Source of the DNA: Basidiobolus meristosporus CBS 931.73
Lineage: Eukaryota; Basidiobolomycota; Basidiobolomycetes; Basidiobolales; Basidiobolaceae
Length of the DNA: 64,000 bases
Assembly (NCBI GenBank): GCA_002104905.1
Contig: MCFE01000003.1
Location: forward strand, 62,001 to 126,000
Reading direction: 5' to 3'
This document shows, one piece after another, positions 11,701 to 23,301 of the stretch (position 1 is the stretch's first letter; each line of letters opens with the position of its first letter). The notes under the pieces are model-generated. The model saw nothing but the letters and a program-made list of their open reading frames with translations. It was not told the origin of the DNA and made no database searches. The position numbers were made by a program, and so were the translations under genes.

Positions 11701-13809
11701 TTTTCACAGATGGTCCGTTTATTGGATATAATGAGTGATTACCTCAGCTTACGTGGTTATCCTTACCAGCGCTTGGATGGCAGCGTAGGCTCCGAGGCTC
11801 GTAAGAAATCCATCGAGCATTTCAATGCTCCTGGGTCACCGGATTTTGTATTTATTCTTTCAACCCGCGCCGGTGGTCTGGGGATCAATCTCGAAACTGC
11901 CGACACGGTGATTATCTTTGACTCGGATTGGAACCCTCAGAACGACCTCCAAGCCATGGCCCGTGCTCATCGTATTGGCCAGAAGAATCACGTCAACGTG
12001 TATCGATTCGTCTCTAAGGATACGATAGAGGAGGACATCATCGAGCGTGCCAAGCGTAAGATGGTTCTTGAGTATTGCATTATCAAGCAGATGGATACAT
12101 CCGGGCTAAGCCTGCTTCAAAAGACCGCCCCCAAGACCAACGGAAACCCATTCAGCAAAGAGGAGCTGTCCGCCATTTTGAAGTTCGGTGCATCGAACAT
12201 GTTCAAAGAGCATGATAATCAGAAGAAACTGGATGACATGGATCTCGACGATATCCTGGCCAGAGCGGAACACCATGAAACCACCGAAGGTCAAGGGGCA
12301 ACGGACGGAGGTACCGACTTCCTGAACCAATTCGTAGTTACAGATTACGAAGCTGGTGCAGACTTGACGTGGGAGGACATTATCCCTGAACACGAACGCA
12401 AGCGTATCGAGGAGGAGGAGAAGGCAAAAGAAGAGGAGATGCTGTGGACTTCTCGTAAGAGAAATGTGGTCTCGTATGCCGATGACGGTCGAGCCGCTAT
12501 GAACAACGGTGAACCCGAAGAAAAAGGCAAGCGGCGCCGAGCAACTAGTAGACGAGCAAAGGGCAAATCAGATACCGAGCTCAACGATCGAGACGTTAAG
12601 GCCTTGGTTCGTTCGATGTTGAAGTTTGGTGATATACGACTTCGCTATGACCTTATTGTAGAGGATGCAGAGTTGGAAGAAAGAGGCCGCGATCTGGTTA
12701 TCCAACAGGCTGACGAATTAATGAAGACATGTGAGAAAGCCTTAAAGGAGGGTAGCGAAGAAGAGGGGTCCAGCAACAAGCGCGCTAGCAAGGTGGTCCA
12801 TGCAGTCTTTAATGGAGTGCCTGCCATCAATGCTGGTGCCTTGGTGCAGCGAGTTGGAGATCTCTCATGTCTATCAAACCGCTTGGAAGATGCCAATTTG
12901 GAGAAGTTTAGACTTTCATTCCCATTGAAGCCATACAAGCTAAACAGCAGGTGGGGTCAGAAAGATGACTCTATGCTTTTGGTTGGCATTTTCAAACATG
13001 GCTTTGGCAGTTGGGATAAAATCAAGGAGGACCCTTCTTTAGGGTTACATTCCAAAATGACGAAAGAAGACGCCTCCAAAGTATCCACAAAAACGGCCAA
13101 TTCTTTGACGAGACGTGGCGACTATCTTCTCAAAGCGTTGCGTGAATCTGAAGAGACAAAGCAGAAGTATCAAAGCGAAAGGGCAGCTCGAGGTTCTGGA
13201 AAGCATCAGCCGAAACCTTCGGCATCGAAAAAGTCCAAAGAAACCGCGGTGGCTACCAAAGAGCTGCCGAAGAAGACAGCGCTCAAGCACAAACGAAGAT
13301 CCCCTTCCCCCAAACCCGTCTCGGAAGATGAGGATTCCAGTAATGGATCTGAGTATGAGAGCATGGATGAGATGGTATGTAAAGATATGCTTCGCCCTGT
13401 CAAGCGAGAGCTACGCCGCCTTCGTGAGGATTCCAACCGATGCAACTCGGAAAGCGAAAAGGTGGCCATGATTAAAGAGTGTATGAGCGTGATTGGGCGT
13501 AAAATTGAAGAGCTTGTACAGCAGAAAAGAAGCGACAAGGAGAGGTGGCGGAAGCATCTCTGGGTGTTCGCGTCTTATTTCTGGCCTCGGACTGTATCTC
13601 ACAAGAAGCTGGTTGCTCTATACGAGAAACTAGAAGCCGGCAAATCCGCCTCCAAGGGAAGCGACAGAAGAAGGAGTGACCGACGCACCAGCGAGCGCTC
13701 CAGTAACGATAGTAAAAGGCGTAGATCCCGTGATCATGATGATGACTCTGGCTCAGATTACGGGTCACGTAAACATAGAAGACATTCACGTAGTAGCAGA
13801 CACCGCTAA
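8771..13809 (+). CDS. CHD1: Chromatin remodeller CHD1
   Basis: ATP-dependent nucleosome-spacing enzyme acting with transcription elongation. Visible domains: acidic serine-rich N-terminus with YDPELFGLRRSSRP; tandem chromodomains (about 10,200-10,610; LEFLIKWKKYSHLHNTW and FCKWKRLPYQASTWE); SNF2 ATPase (about 10,680-11,370; Walker A DEMGLGKTVQT, DEAH box VDEAHRLKN); helicase C (about 11,640-12,080; STRAGGLGINLETADTV, QAMARAHRIGQ); SANT-SLIDE region (about 12,590-13,140); and C-terminal CHCT/DUF4208 (about 13,370-13,640). Exons: up to 9312, 9381-9543, 9604-9726, 9801-9973, 10032-10085 and 10160-13809. The frame breaks near 9,882-9,900: RSRSVKSYN runs into TGA while GASSEGEVEF continues in another frame. 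The 5' end is unresolved: the frame is open from 8771 and the first in-frame ATG is at 8995. Confidence 0.95.
10108..10125 (+). repeat. (GT)n microsatellite in CHD1 intron
   Basis: A run of nine GT units lies inside the 74-nt intron 10086-10159 of CHD1, between donor and branch region. It makes up about a quarter of the intron. Confidence 0.95.
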
Positions 13810-14367
13810 ATCATACCAACCCTCAACTAATGTTGTAATCACCTCAACCATTCTCGAATTATAATTCTTCACTCACGTTTACTCACAAATAGACCAGACC
13901 AAACGAAACCAACCCTATCGCCTTTTTATGTTTGATTTACATGTAGTTCCAACACCAAACTATACATTTGCACGGAGAAAATTGGAAGTCGCACTTATTT
14001 ATTCATTCTGTCATACATTCGAACCGTCCTTCTATTCTTTTTTGTTGCCACCGAATTTTACTGTATCGTTACAGTTGTCTATCCCTGCTTACATATGTGT
14101 TCATCAATACTTGTAGTTAATCAAAAATGAAATGCCTCATCTCTTTCATTCCACTGAACACCCACGTCCCCACCCGATGTCTTCATGGAACTTGGCAAAT
14201 CCATTTTTCCCAACCGTAATATTTCGGCTCACTACGCGCCACAGAAGGCAGGCGGGGTCTCCTTTTGGTAAGAGTCGTTTGGCCATTGTCCCGATCTTTT
14301 TCAACTTCACAATGCAGTTCTAATAAATACTTCCCTCGCTGGAGTCCACCGAATTCCATTATCTGTT
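13810..14367. other. Intergenic region, SAH1 promoter
   Basis: Between the CHD1 stop and the SAH1 start. The half near SAH1 is pyrimidine-rich. Short frames at 13928-14116 and 14132-14323 are not convincing genes. No motif could be assigned. Confidence 0.45.
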
Positions 14368-15733
14368 ATGGCCACCCAGAACTACAAAGTTGGTAAGTCA
14401 GATCATCGGTTACACCAGCTGCATTCCACTGATTTCTAATCGTTGTTGCGTCCCAGCCGATATCTCTTTGGCCGCATTCGGTCGCAGGGAGATCGAGCTC
14501 GCTGAGAACGAAATGCCTGGTCTCATGAACCTCCGCGAGAAGTACGGCTCCTCCAAGCCATTAGCTGGTGCCCGTATCGCTGGTTGTCTCCACATGACTA
14601 TCCAGACCGCTGTTCTCATTGAGACCCTTATCGCTCTTGGTGCCGATGTTGCTTGGAGTTCCTGCAACATTTTCTCTACCCAGGATCACGCTGCCGCCGC
14701 CATTGCTGCCAGCGGGGTTCCTGTCTTCGCCTGGAAGGGTGAGACTGATGAGGAATACGTTTGGTGCATGGAGCAGACCCTTTGTGCCTTCAACGATGGT
14801 CAGCCTCTCAACATGATCCTTGATGACGGTGGCGATTTGACTAATCTCGTTCACGACAAGTATCCTCAATACCTCAGTGGAATCAATGGTATTTCCGAGG
14901 AAACCACCACCGGTGTTCATCACCTTTATCAAAGATTGAAGGATGGCCTTCTCAGGGTTCCCGCTATCAATGTCAATGACTCAGTCACCAAATCCAAGTT
15001 CGATAACTTGTACGGCTGCCGTGAGTCTCTTGTTGATGGCATCAAGCGCGCTACTGATGTCATGATTGCCGGGAAAGTTTCCATCGTTGCTGGTTACGGA
15101 GATGTTGGTAAGGGTTGTGCAGCCGCCTTGAGAGGGATGGGATCCCGTGTTATTGTGACTGAAATCGATCCCATCAACGCGCTCCAAGCTTCCATGGAGG
15201 GCTACGAAGTCACCACCATGGAGAAGGCCGTGAGCGAGGGCAACATCTTTGTTACCACCACTGGTAACCGCGACATCATCACTGGGGAGCATATGATTCG
15301 CATGAAGAACGATGCTATCATCTGCAACATTGGCCACTTCGATGTTGAGATCGATGTTATCTGGTTAAAGAAGAACGCCACCAGTGTTGTTAACATCAAG
15401 CCCCAGGTCGATCGTTACACCATGCCAAACGGCAACCATGTCATCCTTCTTGCCGAAGGTCGTCTTGTCAATCTGGCCTGCGCCACTGGTCACCCCTCTT
15501 TCGTCATGTCCAATTCATTCTCCAACCAAGTCTTGGCCCAGATTGCTCTTTGGACCGACAACGCTTCCTACCCTCTCGGCGTTCACACGCTCCCCAAGAA
15601 GCTTGACGAGGAGGTCGCCGCCGCCCATCTTGGCAACTTGGATGTTCACCTTACCGAACTCACCCCCGTCCAAGCCAAGTACATTGATGTCCCTGTTGAA
15701 GGCCCCTACAAGCCTGAACACTACCGTTATTAG
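14368..15733 (+). CDS. SAH1: S-adenosyl-L-homocysteine hydrolase
   Basis: Cytosolic NAD-dependent enzyme that splits S-adenosylhomocysteine into adenosine and homocysteine, relieving product inhibition of methyltransferases. The product is 433 aa, full length for the eukaryotic family. Substrate-domain blocks are intact ([49 protein letters not shown] with the catalytic lysine and cysteine). So are the Rossmann NAD site ([19 protein letters not shown], then [12 protein letters not shown]) and the C-terminal NAD-gripping tail ([10 protein letters not shown]). The first exon is short (14368-14392, MATQNYKV), followed by a 64-nt intron and one long exon 14457-15733. Codon use is C-ending and biased, as expected of a strongly expressed gene. 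Confidence 0.98.
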
Positions 15734-16081
15734 ATGCCTTTCTCATTTATTGCTTCATGTAACTCATATATACTCCATGTCCTTCTATTGCTCGATGTAT
15801 CGTGCGTGTGAGCGAAAGAAGCAAACTTAACAATCATCGATTAAACGTTGAAAACCCATGAATTAACTACCTAGGGCAGACACGTAAATCTGTGTGGGCC
15901 ACTCTGATCTTGTAGAATATGCCATTGGACATCTTTATTAGGAGTAAACTGCGCGATCTAGTAAGGCGGCCTGCATATAGAAAAGTATACATAGTCTGAT
16001 GGAAGCGGGCAACTGGGCTTACACGAACTTGCTCACGAGGGAGATCGAAGTAGGGTCCAAGCGAAAAAAAACCATGGAGCC
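15734..16081. other. Convergent intergenic region between SAH1 and TOA2
   Basis: About 350 bp of AT-rich 3' flank shared by two convergent genes. No further feature is seen. Confidence 0.5.
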
Positions 16082-16546
16082 TCAAGCGTCCCCAGGCTTT
16101 TTGGCGTTACAGGCAACTATCTTCACTTTGTCCGCAAGCACCGTATCGTGTTCGAATCTAAAGGTCGGGTTCTCGATGATGAAGGTCCAAACGTCATCGC
16201 AAAAACGATATGTGTCTAAATGGCCCTGTCAACGAGAAGAATGGAGTTAGTCAGAAAAGTAGGCGTGAACGGCTGGGTTCGGGGTGGGGATCTTACTTTG
16301 AAAGTGGCTCTGCTTCTGACTTTACTACTCAGTGCTTCGGTGATGCTCTTGTCGAACTGGGGGAGAGGGGGAAAGATCAGTGGTGAACTTTGGAGGGGCA
16401 AGCCAATGTGTCGAAGGAAATACCTGGACCATGACTTTCATAGCAAGTTGTGGGTTCATATGGCCTGACTGGATCAATTCATCTAACGAGTCCATCAGGG
16501 CCATACCCAGGGTGCTTCTACGATATAATTCATAATATTGGGTCAT
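16082..16546 (-). CDS. TOA2: TFIIA small (gamma) subunit
   Basis: TFIIA stabilises TBP on promoter DNA for RNA polymerase II initiation. The 108-aa product matches the small subunit end to end. An N-terminal helical part ([40 protein letters not shown]) is followed by the beta-barrel part ([29 protein letters not shown]). Three exons keep frame: 16546-16424, 16356-16297 and 16225-16082. The start [10 protein letters not shown] agrees with family N-termini. The gene is head-to-head with DAD3. No anomalies. Confidence 0.96.
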
Positions 16547-16790
16547 AGTGGAAACGGACAGAAGAGTATTTAAAGGAAAGAGGAGAAAGCGCACACTGGT
16601 CTCATTGGAAATCAATCTCCTCACTCCCACTGGTCCCCCGATCACGTTTCGACTCTCACCCCCACCATCGGGGCTGATCTCACCCGAGGGATGGATGGAA
16701 TTGGATGGGTGCGGGAAATGAAAACAAACAAGGTAGACAGGTACAAACACACCACCTGTGAAATCATGGTCCTCTGAAAAGCCTATTGCC
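16547..16790. promoter_or_regulatory. Shared promoter of TOA2 and DAD3
   Basis: Only 244 bp separate the start codons of the two divergent genes, so both promoters must lie here. The middle is C-rich on the plus strand. No specific factor site is claimed. Confidence 0.6.
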
Positions 16791-17102
16791 ATGTCCACTC
16801 CCGAACTGCGAGAACAACTGCTCCAGGAATACCGAACCGTCACGGAGAACTTGAACCAGGTATGTTGCACACCACCCCGCCCCAAACCTCATCCCGCCTA
16901 ATCCTCCCTCTTCCCCCGAAAGCTGAACGCAATCGTGACCGATATCAACTCGGTCGACATTCCGTTCCTAACTAACCAACTGCGCGACGTCGAGAAGAGA
17001 TTCAGCCTGGTGTATACGTTGTTCAAGTCCTCAGTGTATTCTGTTCTGAGCAGTGGTGAGAGCATTCCCCAGGAGAGTCTCACCAACACACCAACCTGGT
17101 AG
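16791..17102 (+). CDS. DAD3: DASH/DAM1 complex subunit Dad3
   Basis: Dad3 is a small coiled subunit of the fungal DASH ring that couples kinetochores to microtubules. The 82-aa product fits the family in length and layout. It has an N-terminal helix ([20 protein letters not shown]) and the conserved C-terminal helix [23 protein letters not shown], equivalent to the L..LE.K..LV.TL.K.SVYS block of the family. Two exons: 16791-16859 and 16923-17102, with a 63-nt intron in phase 0. Too short for most ORF callers because it is split. DASH is found essentially only in fungi and a few relatives, which supports a fungal source. Confidence 0.88.
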
Positions 17103-17536
17103 CTTGGGGGCAAAGTAGAAGTAGCTTATTGTACCATAGAAACGTTTATTGCTCTCCTCCCCACCAAGTAACCGATGTCCTAGGCTGGCTTCGTCAGGAG
17201 ATGTATCAATAAAATCCGATTTGTTCCACTGAGAAAATATCGAGAAATAATGGTCGAGGAAACCCGCGGATATGGTAGGATTCCCTCGAATCCCCATCCC
17301 AATCCCCAATAAAGATGGCTGGTAGAATTGCAAGGCGTAGCTGATCGAATTCACCGTGATGTACAGCATGCATTTGGGTCCACTTCACCCCAGAAATTTC
17401 CCTCCTTTCGAATCGATGGCAATTTTCGCCAGCCGATACAAATTTCTCGCATCATTTATGCGGGCCACGAATCCTCCCCATATATCCTAGGTTCTTTTCA
17501 AGTATCCACCTTCGCCTCCTAACGCTAACGTGAATC
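17103..17536. other. Intergenic region upstream of MIC10
   Basis: About 430 bp between tandem genes DAD3 and MIC10. A minus-strand frame (17369-17031) overlaps DAD3 antisense and has no recognisable similarity. I regard it as chance. Confidence 0.45.
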
Positions 17537-17957
17537 ATGTCTGAACAACCAAAGCAAGTCCCCAGCGAAGAGCTTCTTGCACAAAAGGTATTTCCACCCC
17601 ACCTCGACCTCCACCTCCACCTCCTCACCACTGACCCCGTGGAAACCTGGCTAACCCATCGCATGTCTTTTCCACCAGTGGGATCGCACCGTGTCCAACT
17701 TCATCGTCAAAACCGGAGTCGGTCTTAGCACCGGTATCGTCGCCTCGGTTCTCTTCTTCAAGAGTATGTTCGCAGCAAGTGCGCCTCCAGTTTCCTCAAC
17801 CACTAACCCTCGGTTCTCGTTTTTAGGAAGAGCCTGGCCAGTCACTCTGTTCACCGGCTTCTCCATGGGCATGGCCTACGCCGAGAGCCAGCGCCTGTTC
17901 AACGCCACCTCTGGCATGAACGTGCAGGTCAAGAAGGCCGTTACCAACCAACAATAA
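17537..17957 (+). CDS. MIC10: MICOS complex subunit Mic10
   Basis: Mic10 bends the mitochondrial inner membrane at crista junctions. The product is 88 aa. It has the family pattern of two membrane hairpin segments with glycine-rich motifs (TGVGLSTGIVASVLFF and FTGFSMGMAYAESQR) joined by a basic loop (KRRAWP). The conserved W-D start of the domain is also present (KWDRTVSNFIVK). Three exons keep frame: 17537-17587, 17679-17763 and 17827-17957. The ATG begins MSEQPKQVPSEELL, a typical short hydrophilic N-terminus facing the intermembrane space. Confidence 0.93.
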
Positions 17958-18095
17958 TTTCATGTTCCGCAACAGCACCCAACCATATGTAAACAAACCA
18001 GTTGTGCTTCTGTCACCACACTAAAAGCCATTTCTAAACGTCTCAATACGTGTTGTTTATTGTAGCCAAGACATGTCATAGAAAATAGTAGAGGT

Positions 18096-18124
18096 GGGGA
18101 AGGGAAGGGAAGGGAAGGGAGGGG
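18096..18124 (+). repeat. G-tract tandem repeat (GGGAA)n
   Basis: Six G-runs of three or four spaced by one or two bases, on the plus strand, in the convergent gap between MIC10 and the VAMP7-like gene. The pattern meets the usual G-quadruplex rule. It lies about 75 bp beyond the stop codon of the SNARE gene. Confidence 0.9.
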
Positions 18125-18197
18125 ATCGTTCAGTTTCCACCACGGCAGCTCTGCCAGCCTTGAAAACAAGCGGTCGATGAGTCTCGGGAGGGGTGAT

Positions 18198-19325
18198 CTA
18201 TCGGATGTTGGCTGTCTTACCTGGGAATCCACAGATGGAGGAAATAAAGAAGTAGATGATCATCTAGAGGGGAGGCGTTAGTCGATGCGTTGGTCGATGC
18301 ATAGCAAAGGAGTGACTAACCAGAATCACCAGACCAAGGATGACCATAAGACGAGTGTTTTTCCACCACATGGACCTCTGCAATGGGAATCATGATGTCA
18401 TTGGACCCGTTGTATTCACCACATCATCCCAGATGAACTAACCTTCAGGGCGGTGCTGCGCTTTCTGAATGCGAAGGCCGATTGATTCAGGGTATCGGTT
18501 TTGTCGACCAGGAGGTCGATACGTTCACCACGCTCGAGGACTCGCTCTGTGACATGGGTGAGTGAAGGGAGCTCTGGGCAATCCAACCAGTCCACCGGAC
18601 TTACCAATATTCTGGACCATGACATCCTTCACCTGTTCGATTTCCCCCTGAACCTGCTTCACTCTATCTGCGTTGGGGTTGTGCGAGAAGAATTCCTAAA
18701 CAGAGTTGTCCATGAGCATCTTTCCACCAAACGACCACCACCGTAACCGACCATCTGCTTGGCTATTGTGCGGGAGAACTCGTTCATTCCGTATGCCGGC
18801 GCCGTTCTGGCTTTGTCCACGGTGTAATTGCTCAAGAAGCGGGTCTTCATGTCTTCCAGGAAGGCGAACGGGACCCGTCGACCTAAGAAGGGGATCGTGT
18901 CGGGTGAGTGACGTGGCGTTCCCACTGAGATGAACCTTGGTGACCTACCGAAGCTGTCATCTGCCATGCACATGTAAACTATACCATCCTGGCAGACGTA
19001 GTGAAACAGATATCTAGAGTGGTCGTGGGCCCAGGTCAATAAAGCGAGGTTTGAGAGAGGCATAAAGTTAGCTGTGGTCCGAACCTATCGTAGACGTAGG
19101 TGAGTTTGGAGTTGTTGGGCGGGATCTTCTCCAGGATGTGCTGGGTCACTAGAACGGGGGCAAGGGTAGGGACAGACGCAAGAGTTTAGTCAGCTTCATC
19201 CCGAACTTTCCTTTGTAAAAAGCTCCGCTTCGCACGGCTGTACCTGAGGTGAAGTTCCCAGAAGAATTGGCGTGCTCGGCAAGAATGGTAGAACCACGAG
19301 CGACAAGGCCGTAGATAAGCGCCAT
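18198..19325 (-). CDS. VAMP7-type longin R-SNARE
   Basis: Vesicle SNARE for fusion at endosomes, vacuole or plasma membrane. The 219-aa product has an N-terminal longin domain (MALIYGLVARGSTILAEHAN, YLFHYVCQDGIVYMCMADDS, RVPFAFLEDMKTRFL). It then has an R-SNARE coil from about residue 122 (VKQVQGEIEQVKDVMVQNIE, VLERGERIDLLVDKT, with the layer-0 arginine). A C-terminal membrane anchor follows (LMVILGLVILMIIYFFISS). Eight exons with all joins in frame: 19325-19244, 19148-19085, 19013-18949, 18882-18752, 18695-18605, 18546-18443, 18377-18321 and 18263-18198. The Saccharomyces relative would be Nyv1, but the domain layout is closer to animal and plant VAMP7. The last codons (GKTANIR) come after a gtaag-like site and could be alternatively spliced. 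Confidence 0.95.
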
Positions 19326-19869
19326 GATGGGTTAGGATCGTTTCGGGTTGGTGCGGTGGACGGAAAGGGGTTGGTTGGTGGTTCGGTGTGGTAGGGGCTG
19401 GTTGTTCAGGAAAGAAGTGAGGAAAGAAAGAGGCGGTCGGTGTTTCAGGAAGTTTCTGAAGCCGAACTGTTCTCAAGTGATACTTGTCCATCAAAATATC
19501 GCTAATGAATACGTAAATTCGCCATTGGATCCTGGATCAGATTTGGTTCATTTAAGTGCCCCATATATGTAGGATTTCGCCTTCGTACATGGCTCAAGTC
19601 AGATCAGCCTTCTGAAGCACATGTCTGGTCCGGTGGGTGCGTGGGTGCGTGCAAACCACCCAACTCACGGCGGAGCATTGCTGGCCAGGTTGAGCCCAAT
19701 AGATTCCAATTTATTGATTATATGTTTTCGTGACTTCTTTAATTAACAAAACATACTAAAAGATGTACATGCTCAACCTGTCCTGAATAGAGTGAGATGA
19801 AAGAGAATCAACATGAGGTAGCGGTGAGAGTATAGCAGGTTACTGTGGAGATATCGCCGTCAATCCATC
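19326..19869. other. Intergenic region upstream of the R-SNARE gene
   Basis: About 540 bp between two minus-strand genes, holding the 3' end of RPN1 and the promoter of the SNARE gene. G/T-rich plus-strand stretch at about 19,330-19,440. No other feature. Confidence 0.45.
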
Positions 19870-22853
19870 TCATTTCTCAGTATCTTCGTCCATGTAGTCG
19901 GGATTCTTCTTCAACAAGACGAAGCCCTCTAGCACGTGAGATAGAGTCAAGTACTCCTCTGTAGCAAGCTCGGCACGCTCCGAATGGGCCAACAGTACGG
20001 GTGTGGAGTGTGTCTGGAACCCGGTGATAGTCTTGGGTCTACCTGCCTGTCCAACCACATCCACTGCCTGTCCAACACGAACGGTCACAGGGAAGCTCTT
20101 GAGGTTCTCGTCCAAGGTGATCAAGAATCTAGGATACATGGCGTTGACCAAGTAGTAGAGCAAGTAGTGGGACTTGCTGAGGATCGTGCTCTTGGCGTCG
20201 GTGAAGGCGATCAGCACGGAAAGAATACCGGCAACAGCGGTGGGCGACATCAGTGTACGGTCGGAGTGGATGGGGTTGATGGTCATGGTGCCCTTGCCCA
20301 TGTGCAGCAAGCCCTGGGCAATGCGAACCATGAAAAGACTGTTGGGCTCCTTGTGGTAGTAAGAGGCGAGCTGTCTAAGCATCTGGGCAAGTCTGGCGTT
20401 GTTGGTACCGGCACCGACAAGTCCCATGGCGAAGATCGCATTGATGGCAACGTCGGTATCGTTGTCATGAGAGTACTTGCTCAGGGTGTCAAGGACATTG
20501 AGCAGAGGATTGGATGCGCACAAAAGACCAAGGGCCAAAGGAACGGCCCTTCTGATCACCGGCTCACCATAGTGCATGAGATGATTGAATGTTCTCAATG
20601 ACATCTCAGCGCCGCTGTCCTCGCCCATAGCAATCAACGCAACACCAAGAACGGCGAATGCTTGGTGCAAATCATCCTCGCCCTTCTCCTTGTCCAAATG
20701 GTAGGTGCAGTGATGAAGCATCTTCTGCACCTTCAATACGTTGCCAGTGCCGGCGTAGGCACATACTTCCACCAGAACCTCAACCTGCTTACCAATAGGA
20801 TGCTCAATGGCCTTCAAAGTCTCGAGGGTGGCTTCGGCGGCCTCCTGCTTGGCAAGATACAACAGGCCGAGACCCAAGCCCATGAAGCGGGAGTTGGTTT
20901 CCTTCAGCTGAAGGTCATCTCTCTCCATCATGGTCTGGAGAATGGTGCTAGTGATGTCACCGTCGCAAGATCCGACGAAGATAAGACCGAGCGAGAGGGC
21001 AGCCAATCCAGCGATTTCCATGGAGACAGATGTATCACTGATGATAGGAGACAACAGCTCCGAGAGGTCTTCGCGATTGGATCCAGCATAGGCAAGGCCA
21101 AGGCCGACAATGGCACCGATCTTGATGGGGGCGCTTCTATCGTCCAAGAAGTCCTGGAGAAGAGCGTAAGCGGGATCGGTCTCGCTGCGAACTCGAGAAT
21201 TCACGATACCAATAGCAAGGAGAGCACCGGCCTTGATGTAATCGTCGTTGGAGTACAAGTATTTATCGATCTGAGACAAGCCCACGTCGACATCCCACAG
21301 CAAGATCATGCCGAGGGAAGCAGATGCACTCATCATGCCGTGCTCCTTGTTCTTGTAGATCCAGGAGTTGGCGTCATCCGAGGTGGTCATCAGCTTGTCG
21401 GAGCCAAAGCCAGCGTTGACAAATGCGTTGACGAAAGTGGATGCGAGGTTCTGACGGGCAGAGTCGACGTTTCCTCCCAAGCCAGAGCGAACGTTCTCCA
21501 AGTGCGTCTTGTAGATGTCTTCGGGGGTCTTGGCCTCCATAACATCCAACTCCTTGGCCAAGGCAATGAAGTGCTCGGAGAGACGGGTGTTGTTCAAGCA
21601 CTCGGCCAACTCTTCATCCTCGGTTTCAACGGAGATCTGTTGACGGGCTAGGATGTATGCCAGCTGCTTCTTGAGAAGTGGATCCTCACAAGAATCGAAG
21701 TCATCCTTGATCATCTCGATGTCGTTCAGCTTGATGGACAAGGAAAGGGCCTGGGTGAGCTTGTTTTGTTGACGGTAGATGGTATGGGCGGTCTTCAAGA
21801 ACAGGACATCATCGGGAGGCGCCAACAGGGAGACGCAGCTGACCATGTACAAACACACTCTAGCATATGTATCTTTATCCACATACTCGGGTAGCTTCTC
21901 GATAGCCTCCAGCTCAAGGAGAAGATCGACAGCATCAGCCTCAGCGTTGTGCTTCAAGAAGAAGGGTACTACTTCAAAGGCCAACTTCATCAGGTCATCA
22001 CAGGACTCGTCATTCTCAACGCGGCTAGCATACTCTTGGCCGATTTCGGCTGCCAGATGGCTACAATGGTAAAGAAAAGAATAAACACGACAGCCCCGAG
22101 CTGAACAATAGCATGTGCGACTAACCGAATATATTCGTGGCCCCATGATTCCAGTTGGTCAGAGGAACCAAGAATTCTGTATTTCAACGACATTCTCAGG
22201 CCGTCATCTGAGTAGGTCATTGCCAAAAGGGACAAGATATCGGCCAACAGACGCTATTAAAGGTCCGACATTAGCACGGTCAGAATGGTAGCGGCATGCT
22301 TCATGAAGCGCTTACCTTGTCCTCGCTGTCTTCCCAGCTTTCGTAAATCCCAATGACTTCTTGGTAATGAGGTCTCAAGAATTTCAATGGTTTAGGGACC
22401 GACGTCATGGAAGTCGTAGCGGTTCTGATGAGTGTGCGCAAAGTTTCAAGAGAGGGACGGTAAAGTGAAGTGTCCGCATCCTATGTTCAATTGTGTTAGC
22501 ATGGGTACAGAAGCATGATATATGCACGCTTTGGAAGGTCAGGTAAAAATAACAAAGCAACGAACAGAGTGAACACTTTACCTTGAGTCTCTCAACGAGC
22601 ATTTCTAGGTCATTCTTTAACTGCTGATCTTCCTCAGACTGGTTGATGAGAGGCGCACAGTAAATAAAAGAGGTTTCTCAACGATGTTGCGACAGGAAAG
22701 TAATAAACACTGTACCAGCTCCTCTTCGGTGGTTTCTTTGGCGTCGTTGTTGATGTTGAACACCTTTTTGGCGTTGTTCTCTTCTCTTTCCTTGTCCTTC
22801 TTTGGCTCAGGATCTTGAGAAGGAACGGGGATTCTAGCGGCTTCCTTTGACAT
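19870..22853 (-). CDS. RPN1: 26S proteasome base subunit Rpn1/PSMD2
   Basis: Large scaffold of the 19S regulatory particle that docks ubiquitin receptors and Ubp6. The product is about 890 aa, the usual size. It opens with a charged N-terminus ([19 protein letters not shown]) and then has PC (proteasome/cyclosome) repeats. Examples are [38 protein letters not shown] and [16 protein letters not shown]. It ends in a conserved C-terminal block ([20 protein letters not shown]). Five exons keep frame: 22853-22716, 22638-22582, 22481-22316, 22253-22126 and 22060-19870. I chose the ATG at 22853 rather than an upstream in-frame ATG at 22880 because the former gives the family-like start. Divergent from MRPL20. 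Confidence 0.97.
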
Positions 22854-23301
22854 GGTTATGTGTGGGTCAGTTGATCTCACGTTCGTATATTAAACTCGTA
22901 ACGATTCTAAAAAATCCCTTGGTTTGTATATCCCACTGCCAACGTAATAGTGTTGTGCGTAGTCCATGACCAGGGATCATAAGAAATTGCTTTCTCGATT
23001 GCGTAATCGAATGAAAAATGGGCGGTTAACCACTCTGCGGATGCATTTCGACTCAAGTTAATCTGTTTCCAAGTAGATGTTTAAGGTTCGCCATCGACCG
23101 ATCTTCGGATCCGTCTATTCCGGAACACTCCCCGGCTCCAAGCGGGGAAGTTAATTGAGCCCAGTGAAAATTTCGGTCCCGAAAAATTTTGGTGGAGTGT
23201 TGATTTTTATTCTTGAGGGACTCATCAAGCCTAATAACCTTGTTAAGCTTGCTTTTGAGGCTGCTTTACTCTTCGGTGTTTTATACTTACGAGAATATAT
23301 C
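22854..23301. promoter_or_regulatory. Shared promoter of RPN1 and MRPL20
   Basis: About 450 bp between divergent start codons. The plus frame is open upstream of the MRPL20 ATG, from about 23155. This is probably untranslated leader, because the presequence starts at 23302. I looked for a yeast-like proteasome-associated control element and saw none. Confidence 0.5.

Noticed and set aside
16140-16160. GTTCGAATC resembling a tRNA B box
   Set aside because: It lies inside TOA2 coding sequence, and no A box or cloverleaf is found around it.
17031-17369. Minus-strand 112-codon frame upstream of MIC10
   Set aside because: It lies antisense to DAD3 exon 2, has no family pattern and no splice partners; DAD3 explains the region.
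19984-21651. Long plus-strand frames (205 and 329 codons) in the RPN1 region
   Set aside because: They are antisense to a strongly codon-biased RPN1 exon and show the usual shadow composition.
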